Assembly (NCBI RefSeq): GCF_013141695.1 | Contig: NZ_WHNY01000067.1 | Location: 397,107 to 461,106 of the forward strand | Direction: 5' to 3' | DNA length: 64,000 nt | Source of the DNA: Paenibacillus plantarum | GTDB taxonomy: Bacteria; Bacillota; Bacilli; Paenibacillales; NBRC-103111 | Part shown: positions 40,369 to 49,061 of the stretch, one piece after another | Numbering within the stretch: position 1 is the stretch's first letter | Layout: each line of letters starts with the position of its first letter | Position numbers and translations under genes: made by a program | Notes under the pieces: generated by a model | Seen by the model: only the letters and a program-made list of their open reading frames with translations | What the model was told of the DNA's origin: nothing | The model's database searches: none

Positions 40369-40430
40369 CTCTGTCATAGCGAAACAAATGAATCAAATGG
40401 AATGACACGTACAAAGGAGGCCCTAGCGGC

Positions 40431-40736
40431 ATGAAATCGGAAGTTAAATTGCAGGATGAACAGAAAGCAACATCGTTATGCGGTAACCATGTTGCACGTT
40501 TGGTGCCATCCACGGATGGACCTAAACTTATGATTAACCGAGAAGAATATGCATTAAACGAAGCGTGTTGGGATGTTGAGATGTTTCACGGGAGAAACAA
40601 CAGCATTCTGATTTTTTACTGGAAAGGCGAAGTAAAGCTTTCTGTGAAAATGCCTCCGATGGCTCAAATCGAAGGATTTGTCACAAGACTTCTGCAATGT
40701 CTGTCATCCAAATTGAGAGTGGTTCAACCTATCTAG
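40431..40736 (+). CDS. Hypothetical protein under c-di-GMP riboswitch control
   Basis: A 101-residue soluble protein I do not recognise. It is beta-rich (ARLVPSTDGPKLMINREEYA, NSILIFYWKGEVKLSVKMPP) with two cysteines, no signal peptide and no TM helix. It follows the c-di-GMP-I riboswitch and its terminator and has its own SD (AAAGGAGG, 10-11 bases). Genes behind this riboswitch class usually concern motility, adhesion or surface structures. The gene appears monocistronic; the next gene starts 114 bases on. Confidence 0.75.
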   Translation: MKSEVKLQDEQKATSLCGNHVARLVPSTDGPKLMINREEYALNEACWDVEMFHGRNNSILIFYWKGEVKLSVKMPPMAQIEGFVTRLLQCLSSKLRVVQPI

Positions 40737-40849
40737 GTGAATCGCTCTTTTTTTTGAAATCGCTCATTGTCACCAAACGACACTAGCTGATATAATATGA
40801 CCATCACATTTCATAGTTCTTAAGAACTACATTAAAGGAGATGCATGGC

Positions 40850-41764
40850 ATGAGATTGATCACACGTTCCGATTTCGATGGTTTAGTATGCGCGGTGCTC
40901 TTCAAACAATTAAATATGGTGGACGAAATGAAGTTTGTCCATCCCAAAGATATGCAGGACGGCTTAATTGAGGTTACGGAGAATGATATTTTGGCAAATG
41001 TGCCTTATGTTCCGGGCTGTGGTTTATGGTTCGATCACCATTCCAGTGAACTCACACGGATGGGGGAATCCGTAACGTTCAAAGGTGAAACGCGGCTTGC
41101 TCCAAGTGCTGCAAGAGTTGTTTATGATTACTATGGTGGGAAAGAAACCTTTGGCGATATCGACGATATTATGCAAGGTGTAGATAAAGCGGACTCCGCG
41201 CAATTTAGCAAAGAAGATATTTTGAATCCGAGCGGTTGGGATTTGCTTTCGTTTATCATGGATGCTCGAACGGGGTTAGGTCGCTATCGGGATTATCGCA
41301 TCAGCAATTATCAGTTGATGGAGGATCTCGTGGAGCACTGTGCTACGAAATCCGTTGGCGAGATTATGGAACTGCCTGATGTGAAAGAGCGTGTAGTTCG
41401 TTACTTTGAACTAGATGCGCTTTACCGGGATATGTTGCTAACCTACACACGGGTTGAGGGAAATGTCGTCATTACGGATCTTCGCGACGTGGAGACGATC
41501 TATCCAGGGAATCGTTTCATGGTCTACGCCCTCTATCCGGAGCAAAACACCTCGATTTGGATCGTTGATGGCCGGAATAAGCAGAACTGCGTATTCGCTT
41601 GCGGGCACAGCATTGTCAATCGCACCGCACAAACAAACATTGGCGATTTAATGCTTCAAAACGGTGGGGGCGGGCATCACGCTGCAGGGACTTGCCAAGT
41701 GGAGTATGCGCAAGCCGACGAGGTTCTGAACAAAATCGTTGAAACGATGCAAGCAGCAGGTTAA
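40850..41764 (+). CDS. DHH family phosphoesterase (exopolyphosphatase-like)
   Basis: 304 residues. DHH superfamily motifs are DFDGLVCAVLF (motif I, ...D.DG), a central DHH (WFDHHSSE), SAARVVYDYYGG, and the C-terminal DHHA1 glycine motif GGGGHHAAGTCQV. Members hydrolyse phosphodiesters such as nanoRNA, pAp, cyclic dinucleotides or polyphosphate. The exact substrate cannot be told from sequence. Start 40850 lies 9 bases after AAAGGAG; an ATG at 40841 overlaps the SD. Confidence 0.85.
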   Translation: MRLITRSDFDGLVCAVLFKQLNMVDEMKFVHPKDMQDGLIEVTENDILANVPYVPGCGLWFDHHSSELTRMGESVTFKGETRLAPSAARVVYDYYGGKETFGDIDDIMQGVDKADSAQFSKEDILNPSGWDLLSFIMDARTGLGRYRDYRISNYQLMEDLVEHCATKSVGEIMELPDVKERVVRYFELDALYRDMLLTYTRVEGNVVITDLRDVETIYPGNRFMVYALYPEQNTSIWIVDGRNKQNCVFACGHSIVNRTAQTNIGDLMLQNGGGGHHAAGTCQVEYAQADEVLNKIVETMQAAG

Positions 41765-41778
41765 AATGAGTGGACAAG

Positions 41779-41812
41779 CCGCAGCGGGGGAGCAGCCCTG
41801 CATGCGGTTTTT
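41779..41812 (+). terminator. Putative terminator
   Basis: CCGCA...TGCGG outer stem with an inner GCAG/CTGC pairing, followed by TTTTTC; between the DHH and VOC genes. Confidence 0.6.
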
Positions 41813-41834
41813 CTTCGTGAGGAGGTCATATTCA

Positions 41835-42257
41835 ATGGATTTAAAACAGATGCATCACGTTGCAATTATTTGTTCGGATTACGAGCAATCGAAGCATTTC
41901 TATGTTGATTTACTCGGACTTACCGTCATTCACGAAACCTATCGCGCTGAAAGAGACTCGTACAAATTGGATTTGCGCATTGGGGATACCGCACAGGAAA
42001 TTGAATTATTTTCTTTCCCTAATCCACCCCTGCGCGTGAATCAACCTGAAGCGAGGGGGCTACGTCATCTAGCCTTCGTTGTAGCAAATATGGAGCAAAG
42101 TGTGCAAGAGTTAGAAAGCAAAGGAATTACGGTTGAACAGGTAAGGGTAGATCCGATTACGGGGAATCTGTACACGTTTTTCGCGGATCCGGATGGATTG
42201 CCGTTGGAATTGGTGGAGATTGTTGGACAGGAGAAATCATTTTGTATGAAAGGTTAG
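41835..42257 (+). CDS. VOC family protein (glyoxalase I-like)
   Basis: A 140-residue vicinal-oxygen-chelate protein. It has two beta-alpha-beta-beta-beta modules: residues ~1-60 (MHHVAIICSDYEQSKHFYVD, the HHVAI motif with a metal His) and ~70-130 (LRHLAFVVANMEQSVQELES, FFADPDGLPLELVEI with a metal Glu). It resembles the SMU1112c/GloA2-type subgroup of unknown substrate. SD AGGAGG (9 bases). Confidence 0.9.
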   Translation: MDLKQMHHVAIICSDYEQSKHFYVDLLGLTVIHETYRAERDSYKLDLRIGDTAQEIELFSFPNPPLRVNQPEARGLRHLAFVVANMEQSVQELESKGITVEQVRVDPITGNLYTFFADPDGLPLELVEIVGQEKSFCMKG

Positions 42258-42265
42258 GTTTTTTA

Positions 42266-43753
42266 ATGAGAATAAGAAAAGTTTTCCTATCCGTTTGTTG
42301 TTTTGTGTTCATGGTCGCTAGTACGCCAACCTATATTCGAGCAGAAACTGGTGGAGAAGCCATCGTGCTGAAGCTTCAGGATGTAAAGGCAATGGTCAAA
42401 GGGAACACCTACGAGTTGCAAAGTGCCCCAGTTCTCGTGAATGACATCACGATGGTTCCATTGCGATTCGTTGGGGAGGCGCTGGGCGCAAACATAGGAT
42501 GGAATGGAGATACAAGAACGGTTACGCTCACGACCTCTACCAGAACGGTTATTCTTAGTATCAATTCAAAGGATGCGGTAGTTGGGGAACAGCCAGTTAC
42601 AATGGATCAACCTGCCATAATTATGAACGATACGACAATGGTGCCCTTGCGATTCGTTGCTGAGCAACTCGGTCAAACGGTAACGTACAACAACCAACTT
42701 CAAACGATTACTTTGACAAATAATTTTGCGAATGTCACTCCAGTTGAACGAACAAGGCTATCTCCACCGACTGTAGACAACCTTGTTCCGGACCCAGATG
42801 GAGGTCAAATTGTCGCTAGGGCTACACAGGTTTTAAGCGTGGTTGTGGACAAAAATGGATACATCTATTCGCTTCGTAATTACGCCAACAACGATGGCTA
42901 TATCGTTAGTAAATACGAACCGGAGGCCAATCGTACGAGTACGATATTTCGGATTGACGCGAAATTAAACTTTGAGTATGAAAAAGTGTCAGCATATAGT
43001 TATTTTCCGGCCCCTGTCCCTAGGAAGAACACGTTCATTTATGCGAGCTATCAACCCAACCAACTTTATTACAATCCGTTACTGGATAGCGTGTATGTCC
43101 TTGGGCTAGGAGGAGTCGTCTATTCCCTTGAGCCTGAAGTGAAGATGGAAACTCATAACTTTACTTTTCTCAAGCCAGTTCCATGGGATGTAAACAGTGG
43201 GCAATCTGGCGCTGGTATAGCGATGTTTGAGACGTTGGATGGAGAGAAGTTTTATTGGGGAAGCGGTCGAGCCATTTATTCCAGTCTAAAGGGCGGAGGT
43301 ACACAGTTTGAAACGAAAACATATATCGAACCTAATAGTCAACTGGACTCCGTGGTCAAAGATAACACGATATACACATACGACATGAGTACCGGATATA
43401 TTTCTACGCTTGGGAACGCAGGTCTCCAAATAGCAGATCAAGCGTTTGTTGATGGAGCTGTGAACTGTATTGGAGCCAACGGAAAGTTCATTGTGATGAC
43501 AGCCGAGCAAATCTATCAAGTGACTGTGGATGGGCAAATCACATTGCTTATTAATCGGAATGAATTGAAGTTCAATAAAGGGCTGTATAATGCCAAAAGT
43601 AAGAGTTATGAGCCGATGGTCAATGTATATGACCCTTCAGAACTTAAGTTTAACAAGTTTATTCGCTTTGCGCTGGATCCTGATGAAAATATCATTTTAT
43701 ATGATGAGAATAGTAGAATGGTTCGAAGAATTAATGTTTATGAACAAGAGTAG
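42266..43753 (+). CDS. Secreted protein with copper amine oxidase N-terminal domain repeats
   Basis: About 495 residues. Signal peptide (MRIRKVFLSVCCFVFMVAST) with likely cleavage near IRAE. Two Cu_amine_oxidN modules follow at ~45-95 and ~105-155, each with the hallmark VN/MND.TMVPLRFV.E.LG; these bind wall or other proteins and lack oxidase activity. The remaining ~330 residues look like a beta-propeller or repeated-strand domain (e.g. VLSVVVDKNGYIYSLRNYAN). The ATG at 42266 is preferred over the TTG at 42242, which precedes the signal peptide. It is followed by spaced-dyad element copy B. Confidence 0.83.
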   Translation: MRIRKVFLSVCCFVFMVASTPTYIRAETGGEAIVLKLQDVKAMVKGNTYELQSAPVLVNDITMVPLRFVGEALGANIGWNGDTRTVTLTTSTRTVILSINSKDAVVGEQPVTMDQPAIIMNDTTMVPLRFVAEQLGQTVTYNNQLQTITLTNNFANVTPVERTRLSPPTVDNLVPDPDGGQIVARATQVLSVVVDKNGYIYSLRNYANNDGYIVSKYEPEANRTSTIFRIDAKLNFEYEKVSAYSYFPAPVPRKNTFIYASYQPNQLYYNPLLDSVYVLGLGGVVYSLEPEVKMETHNFTFLKPVPWDVNSGQSGAGIAMFETLDGEKFYWGSGRAIYSSLKGGGTQFETKTYIEPNSQLDSVVKDNTIYTYDMSTGYISTLGNAGLQIADQAFVDGAVNCIGANGKFIVMTAEQIYQVTVDGQITLLINRNELKFNKGLYNAKSKSYEPMVNVYDPSELKFNKFIRFALDPDENIILYDENSRMVRRINVYEQE

Positions 43754-43793
43754 GTATCGTAAGAAATACTTGATGCTCTCTAATCAAATAGGA

Positions 43794-43978
43794 CTAACGG
43801 ACACCAGCGCCGTTATTGTCCTGTAATTCGTTACTTTTTGCACCTAACGGACAGGAGAGCTCTTATTTGCTCATTTTGAATCAGGTTTTCATTCTAAAAG
43901 GACGAATAACCGCGCTGGTGTCCGTTAAAATTCTGAAACGGTGATGATCCCACGAATAAGGGCTCCAGTGTCCGTTAC
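43794..43978. repeat. Spaced-dyad intergenic element, family 1 (copy B)
   Basis: CTAACGGACA at 43794-43803 and 43844-43853 (50 bp apart), then inverted TGTCCGTTA at 43919 and 43969 (50 bp apart); middle pair 75 bp centre to centre, 185 bp in all. The motif tails show it is copy A in reverse orientation: module order CCAGCGC-GTTATT type, then GAGAGCTCTTATT type, matches the reverse complement of copy A. Between convergent genes. Confidence 0.87.
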
Positions 43979-44025
43979 AATGGAGCGGGAAACGGGAAGG
44001 ATCTTCTCTCCGTAAGAGTAATCTA

Positions 44026-44071
44026 AAAACAGCGGCAGCGAAGACGTAAAGTCTCGCTGTCGCTGTTTTAA
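44026..44071 (-). terminator. Terminator of the RNA methyltransferase gene
   Basis: A 15-bp stem with one G-U/mismatch (AAAACAGCGGCAGCG / CGCTGTCGCTGTTTT) around a 14-base loop; A-run on the plus strand left side serves the minus-strand gene ending at 44092. Confidence 0.85.
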
Positions 44072-44091
44072 TTATCTGTATGCTACGTGTC

Positions 44092-45231
44092 TTACCTTCG
44101 CGGAGGTAACGGTCCTAAATACTGGAACAAATTACATTCGATCCGTCCGTTAAAAAGCTTACGCTTCTTATCAGCGCGGCGGTTCATATAATGTTCGAGC
44201 TGTGTGCTCGGGCTTAGGATGAACAGGCTCCACGACGGCATCGGCCGCGTTAATGCGCCGAGCTCGCGCAGCGCGAGCTCGACATCCGGTGCTTCACCAA
44301 GACGCTCGCCGTACGGCGGGTTGGTGATCAAGCAGCCATAGTCGCCGCGCGGGCGCGCTTTGGCGATGGGCTCAACCTTGAGCTGGAACTGCTTCGTCAG
44401 TCCAGCTGCCTTGGCGGCTGCCTCTGCCACTTCGATGGCAGCAGGATCAATGTCGCTGCCGACAATGTGCAGCGGCACGTTGTCTTTCACCGCGTCGAAC
44501 GCTTCGTCGCGGGCTTTGTCCCACAGCTTGCGGGGAATGTTCCCCCAAGCTTCACTAGGGAAGCTGCGCCGCAGGCCTGGCGCGATGTTCCAGCCGATCA
44601 TCGCTGCTTCGATCGGGATGGTCCCCGACCCGCAGAACGGGTCGTAGAGCGGCCGGTCGACGTTCCAGCGGCTTAGCAGGATCAAAGCTGCCGCCATCGT
44701 TTCCTTCAGCGGCGCTTCGGTCACGAGCTTGCGATAGCCGCGCTTATGAAGGCTGGGGCCGGTCGTGTCGATGGTTAGCGTCGCGATATCGTTGAGCAGC
44801 GCGACTTCAATCACATAGCGAGCTCCGTTCTCGGGGAACCATTCGGTGCCATAGCGCTGCTTCAGCTTCTCAACGACAGCTTTCTTGGCGATCCCTTGGC
44901 AAGCGGGAACGCTGGATAATTGTGACTTATGGGATCGCCCCTCGACAGGGAATTCGGCATCGTTCGGGATCCAGTCTGGCCAAGCGAGAGCTTTGGTGCC
45001 TTCGAAAAGTTCATCGAAGGTTGTTGCTTTGAATTGCCCCATTAGTACGAGGACGCGATCAGCTGTTCGCAGCCAAAGATTCGTCCGACAGATGGCCAAT
45101 TCGTCACCAAAGAAATGGACGCGTCCATTCTCGACGGTCATTTCCTCATAGCCGAGGTCACGGATTTCGCGGGCAACGATAGCCTCAAGTCCCATCGGAC
45201 AAGTGGCGATTAGTTCAATTTTTTGTGGCAT
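44092..45231 (-). CDS. THUMP-domain class I RNA methyltransferase (RlmL/Trm14 type)
   Basis: 379 residues. The N-terminal ferredoxin-like and THUMP domains (ELIATCPMGLEAIVAREIRD; SQLSSVPACQGIAKKAVVEK) bind RNA. The C-terminal Rossmann methyltransferase has PFCGSGTIPIEAA (SAM motif I region), GSDIDPAAIEVA and the N2-guanine catalytic motif TNPPYGERLG. This matches the YpsC family, the Bacillus counterpart of the RlmL N-terminal half (23S rRNA m2G methylation). The gene is GC-richer than its neighbours, especially 44200-44900. ATG 45231 follows GGAAGGA. Confidence 0.9.
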   Translation of the reverse strand: MPQKIELIATCPMGLEAIVAREIRDLGYEEMTVENGRVHFFGDELAICRTNLWLRTADRVLVLMGQFKATTFDELFEGTKALAWPDWIPNDAEFPVEGRSHKSQLSSVPACQGIAKKAVVEKLKQRYGTEWFPENGARYVIEVALLNDIATLTIDTTGPSLHKRGYRKLVTEAPLKETMAAALILLSRWNVDRPLYDPFCGSGTIPIEAAMIGWNIAPGLRRSFPSEAWGNIPRKLWDKARDEAFDAVKDNVPLHIVGSDIDPAAIEVAEAAAKAAGLTKQFQLKVEPIAKARPRGDYGCLITNPPYGERLGEAPDVELALRELGALTRPMPSWSLFILSPSTQLEHYMNRRADKKRKLFNGRIECNLFQYLGPLPPRR

Positions 45232-45367
45232 AGGTATAGTCCTTCCATCCGGGTTGTACAACGCTCAGAAAACTCATACAATTAACAAGTATAGGACAAA
45301 TAGGTTACACTTACAAACGGGTATTGCAAAGTACCTATATACGATGCGAATTTAGGAGGACAAATAC

Positions 45368-46003
45368 ATGGAAACGATCACTGCAGAAAGCTATATGGAA
45401 GATCTATATGAAGAGGATGCCATACTAACACGGGTGAAAGAAGTCATTGTTGCTCACAACATGCCTGAGATTTCTATCGCTCCAGGATATGGCAGATTGT
45501 TAACGATGCTGGTTACGATGATAGGTGCGAAGCGAGTGTTGGAAATTGGAGCGTTAGGCGGGTATAGTGGCATTTGCTTAGCGAGAGGGTTAAAAGAGGG
45601 CGGAAAACTCATTTCCTTGGAGCTAAAACAAGATTTCGCGGATGTGGCTAAGCGTAACGTGACCGACGCCGGTCTTGGTGATTTCGTAGAGTATCGGATT
45701 GGCGAAGCACTCGATCACTTGAACGAGCTGTTGGAGCGGGGCGAGCGCTTCGATTTCTTCTTTATTGATGCGGATAAAGTAAATTATCCGAACTATTTGG
45801 AGCTCGCGATCAAGCTGGCGAATCCTGGCGCAATCATTGCTGGAGATAACACACTGATGCGCGGCAAAGTTGTTGATGAGAAGCAGACGAAGGCTTCCGT
45901 TCAAGCGATGCGAACGTTTAATCAGCGGATTGCGACAGATGAGAGGCTGGAAAGTACGATACTACCGGCGTATGATGGTTTGGCTTTAGCTCGTGTGAAA
46001 TAG
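45368..46003 (+). CDS. O-methyltransferase, SAM-dependent (family 3)
   Basis: A 211-residue class I methyltransferase of the caffeoyl-CoA/catechol O-methyltransferase group (YrrM-like). The SAM motif is VLEIGALGGYSGICLARGL (EIG..GGYS), then LISLELKQDFADVAKRN, the metal-binding FFIDADKVNYPNYLE and GAIIAGDNTLMRG. It is cytosolic; substrate unknown (YrrM-type enzymes can modify tRNA or small catechols). SD AGGAGG (9 bases), followed by a strong terminator. Confidence 0.9.
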   Translation: METITAESYMEDLYEEDAILTRVKEVIVAHNMPEISIAPGYGRLLTMLVTMIGAKRVLEIGALGGYSGICLARGLKEGGKLISLELKQDFADVAKRNVTDAGLGDFVEYRIGEALDHLNELLERGERFDFFFIDADKVNYPNYLELAIKLANPGAIIAGDNTLMRGKVVDEKQTKASVQAMRTFNQRIATDERLESTILPAYDGLALARVK

Positions 46004-46016
46004 AGCAATCGAGACG

Positions 46017-46052
46017 AAAGAGCGATCAGCTGCTAGCAGCCGATCGCTCTTT
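46017..46052. terminator. Bidirectional terminator
   Basis: An 11-bp stem AAAGAGCGATC / GATCGCTCTTT between convergent genes. Confidence 0.88.
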
Positions 46053-46058
46053 CGTGTG

Positions 46059-46280
46059 TTAGGATGCTTTATCCTTCGTATGTAAATCAGAATTGATCCT
46101 TTTCGTATCTTTCATTTGTGGTTGAATTTGTGTTATAGGTACCTGAGGTTGCTTGGCAGGTGCGAGGTGAGTTGTTGTACGTTGCTTCTTGAAGCTCATC
46201 GTGCTAAGGCTGTTCCAGTAGATAAACAAACATTCGGCACAAACGATAATCAGTATGATTCTACGCCAATTTAGCTTCAT
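46059..46280 (-). CDS. Small membrane-anchored hypothetical protein
   Basis: A 73-residue protein with a basic start (MKLNWRR), one TM helix (IILIIVCAECLFIYWNSL) and a polar Gln/Thr/Lys-rich tail predicted outside. No family recognised. SD GAGGA about 8 bases before the ATG. The gap upstream (46281-46626) holds spaced-dyad element copy D and nothing else I can see. Confidence 0.65.
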   Translation of the reverse strand: MKLNWRRIILIIVCAECLFIYWNSLSTMSFKKQRTTTHLAPAKQPQVPITQIQPQMKDTKRINSDLHTKDKAS

Positions 46281-46391
46281 TCAGATAATCCTCACTTTCC
46301 ATCATGCACCTATATTAGCATATGGTGGAATTAATTTCCAATGGTTTTCATCCAAGGGTAAAATCATTCCCCATTCGCAAGGCTTGTCGAA

Positions 46392-46576
46392 TAAATGGAA
46401 AACCTCCATCTAATTTTCGGGATATATGACGAAAGTTTGAATTAAATGGAAAAAGTACATGTAAATTCCCCATTTTCCGATGAAATGAAGGAAAGAGTCA
46501 AAATTAGCTACTTAAAATCCAGTTATTTGAGCAAATGTGTGTTTTGAGCTAATAATAACTGGATATTTTCCATTTA
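46392..46576. repeat. Spaced-dyad intergenic element, family 2 (copy D)
   Basis: TAAATGGA at 46392 and 46443 (51 bp apart), inverted TCCAGTTA at 46518 and TCCATTTA at 46569 (51 bp apart); middle pair 75 bp centre to centre; 185 bp. It lies between two minus-strand genes, the only copy not between convergent genes. Confidence 0.85.
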
Positions 46577-46626
46577 TCTTGTTGTGTAGCGGGGTGGGAG
46601 GTGTATGTGTAGGTGGGAGCACCAAC

Positions 46627-47532
46627 TTAATCACTCAAATGCACCAATCCCGTCGTAATCTCCAACTCGTACCTTCGACTTTCAGGCATCTGAACGTCGT
46701 ACGCCATCTGGACAGCTCGCTTAATGTCATAGGGCACCCGCACGAATTGCAGTGCAACTCCTGCTGGAACCGCAGGATCCGTTTCTCCCTCGACCACGCA
46801 GTAGCATGCCTGAGATATGCCGTCGTAGGGAACGCCCACACTGCCCACATTGAACAGCATCAGCCCGCTGCGCTCCCCAGTTTTGGTACTCTGCTCTGTC
46901 GGGCTCGCATTCCGCTCCCCTGCGTTCGCCCGCTGCGTTCCCGGATTAGTACTCTGCTTCCCTAGCTCCGCACTCTGCTCTGTCAGGCTCTCACTCAGCG
47001 CCGCAGCACTCGCCCCCCTCTCCGAAGGGTTGCTCAACGTCAACAAATACGGAATATGAATATCCCCGTACCCGACAATATCCGGCTCAGTCCCATCGAC
47101 AGGGAAGCCGGTCATTTCAGTATTTTCAAACATCGCTAGCCGCTCCTTCTTGGAAGCTTCCCGTTTCAATCGATGAAAGACGCTTTGAGCCGACGCATGA
47201 AACAAGCGAATATGTTTCCCACTGAGCATTACGTCGATCGAGAAGGGAAGCTGCTTCAAATAGGCTAGCCGCTCCTCACCAAGCGATTCCTGCTGCCACA
47301 AGCCAGCAGGAAGCTCCTGCGGCATTGTAATGCCGAGATCCCAGTTGCCTTGCACAACGGCTTCACAAGTCAATTTAATGAGGTCGACAACCTCTGCCGA
47401 GCTTGGCCCCTTGCCAACAAGATCGCCTAGACAGATGATGCGTGTAAGGCCTCTGCGCTCAATATCGTGAAGCACGGCTTCCAAAGCAGGTAGGTTTCCA
47501 TGAATATCGGAAATAATGGCGATTTTCTCCAA
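46627..47532 (-). CDS. Metallophosphoesterase with low-complexity insertion
   Basis: A 301-residue calcineurin-like phosphoesterase of the YfcE/ApaH-like group: D9-x-H11-G-N (ISDIHGNL), G36-D37 (CLGDLVGKG), GNWD (62-65), FHAS (H112), and GYGDIHIPY (153-161) in place of the usual GHTHIPY, so the first His of that motif is Asp157. Residues ~168-222 are a Ser/Thr/Gln/Glu-rich insertion of degenerate TEQS/GERN/GKQS units between the last metal motif and FNVGSVGVPYDG. The insertion is in frame and probably forms a disordered loop. Confidence 0.85.
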   Translation of the reverse strand: MEKIAIISDIHGNLPALEAVLHDIERRGLTRIICLGDLVGKGPSSAEVVDLIKLTCEAVVQGNWDLGITMPQELPAGLWQQESLGEERLAYLKQLPFSIDVMLSGKHIRLFHASAQSVFHRLKREASKKERLAMFENTEMTGFPVDGTEPDIVGYGDIHIPYLLTLSNPSERGASAAALSESLTEQSAELGKQSTNPGTQRANAGERNASPTEQSTKTGERSGLMLFNVGSVGVPYDGISQACYCVVEGETDPAVPAGVALQFVRVPYDIKRAVQMAYDVQMPESRRYELEITTGLVHLSD

Positions 47533-47589
47533 GCGACCCGTGTCCTTTCTAATCCTATGTAATGCTTCTGTTATACCACAAGTTAGACA

Positions 47590-47720
47590 TTACATCGAAT
47601 ATTGAATTCAGCCGGAACTTCCGGTGCTCACGTAGCTTTCCCTACGCTTCGCTCCTCATTTCCTAGCTTCTTTCCATCTTCTCGGTGCTGAAAACTGGAC
47701 TTTTTGAACACGAACTATTA
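47590..47720. repeat. Intergenic sequence with short dyads; possible repeat
   Basis: A 230-base gap between divergent genes contains CCGGAACTTCCGG-like (47612-47624) and CGTAG...CTACG dyads and a CGGTGCTGAAAA stretch. I recall similar GGTGCTCACGTAG-type sequence from other Paenibacillus intergenic regions, but only one copy is in this window. A TATAAT hexamer at 47742-47747 probably belongs to the CapA-like gene promoter. Confidence 0.3.
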
Positions 47721-47765
47721 CCCAACGATGTCGACTTCTGTTATAATTTGTAGGGGGAAAGGGGA

Positions 47766-49043
47766 ATGTTTGAATTGGAATCTAGACAAGATCGTCACGG
47801 TAAATCGAAAAAAGAATCAAATCCGAGCAAAAAGCCTTCACTTAAAGTTTTAGGTGGCTTCACAGTTGCAGCGATTGCTTGTTTTGCCATTGGAATCGGG
47901 GCTTCTTATTTATCCTCCAATTATAATAATGGGGAAGAAGAGGGAGCGGCTTCAACACCAATGGCTGTTATTTCGCCCAAACCGTCAACCTCCACTACGA
48001 ATGGAAATTCAACAGTGCAGGTAAGTCCCAAAGCTTCTACCGTCGTTACCCCGACACCAACACCATCAGCGAATCCAACAGCGGTAAATCAAGTAGGAAC
48101 TGGCGCACAAGTGAAGTTAACTTTTGTGGGTGATGTGATTATGGCCTCCAAAGTAGAAGATATCCTTAAGCAAAAAGGCTATGATTACCCGTACACGAAT
48201 GTCAAAGACTTTTTAACCAAAGCTGATTTTACAATTGCAAATTTGGAATCACCAATAACGACTAGAGGTAGCGTTCAGAGCAAAGAGTACGTGTATCGTT
48301 CTGCGCCTGAGGCATTGCCCCCGCTGAAACAAGCAGGTGTTGACATTGTCAACCTTGCCAATAACCACATCATGGATTACGGAACAGAAGGCTTGTTAGA
48401 TACGATGAAAGCACTGGATCAAGAGGGCATTAAGCGAGTAGGAGCCGGCAAGGATAATTCAGAAGCCTACCAACCAACCATTGTTGAAAAAGATGGCATG
48501 AAGATTGCTGTTTTCGGTTTCAGCCGTGTTGTTCCAGAAGCTTCTTGGAAAGCTGCACCAGGTCATCCTGGCGTTGCCGAGACGTATAACTATAAGCCAC
48601 CTGTCGAAGCCATTGAGAAAGCCAAAGCAACCGCAGATCTCGTTGTCGTTGTGGCTCATTGGGGTGTAGAACGCGATGACAATCCGGATAAATATCAGAA
48701 GGAGCTCGCACATCGTTACATTGATGCAGGAGCAGATCTTGTTATTGGCGGACATCCACATGTCCTGCAAGGCTTTGAACAATACAAGGGCAAATGGATT
48801 GCCTATAGTTTAGGGAATTTCATTTTTACGACGAATGACACGCCGAAAACTTGGGAAACTGTTATCTTGGAAGCAGCTTGTACGAAGGACAAGTCCTGCA
48901 ATATCCATCTAGTGCCGATTTTGACGAAATTAGCCCTGCCTACTCCGATGAATGAGGAAGATGGCGCTAAACTATTTCAACGATTAAGCAAAATTTCAAT
49001 AGGTGCCACGGTGGATGCGCAAGGCAATGTGAATAAGAAATAG
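47766..49043 (+). CDS. CapA family (PGA_cap) protein, membrane-anchored
   Basis: 425 residues. A cytosolic basic N-terminus and one TM helix (VLGGFTVAAIACFAIGIGAS) precede a Ser/Thr/Pro linker to ~108, then the CapA metallophosphatase-like domain (KLTFVGDVIMASKVEDIL, DFTIANLESPIT, DIVNLANNHIMDYG, VVVAHWGVERDD, DLVIGGHPHVLQGFE, SLGNFIF). The family is needed for poly-gamma-glutamate synthesis or transport in capsule operons; here capB/capC are not present, so it is a stand-alone member of unknown role. SD is AAAGGGGA. Confidence 0.9.
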   Translation: MFELESRQDRHGKSKKESNPSKKPSLKVLGGFTVAAIACFAIGIGASYLSSNYNNGEEEGAASTPMAVISPKPSTSTTNGNSTVQVSPKASTVVTPTPTPSANPTAVNQVGTGAQVKLTFVGDVIMASKVEDILKQKGYDYPYTNVKDFLTKADFTIANLESPITTRGSVQSKEYVYRSAPEALPPLKQAGVDIVNLANNHIMDYGTEGLLDTMKALDQEGIKRVGAGKDNSEAYQPTIVEKDGMKIAVFGFSRVVPEASWKAAPGHPGVAETYNYKPPVEAIEKAKATADLVVVVAHWGVERDDNPDKYQKELAHRYIDAGADLVIGGHPHVLQGFEQYKGKWIAYSLGNFIFTTNDTPKTWETVILEAACTKDKSCNIHLVPILTKLALPTPMNEEDGAKLFQRLSKISIGATVDAQGNVNKK

Positions 49044-49061
49044 AAGAGGTGTTCATCTCAC

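Noticed and set aside
43794..43978. CRISPR-like spacing of repeats
   Set aside because: Only four copies, two of them inverted, with 40-bp spacers that are not unique-length inserts; no cas genes.
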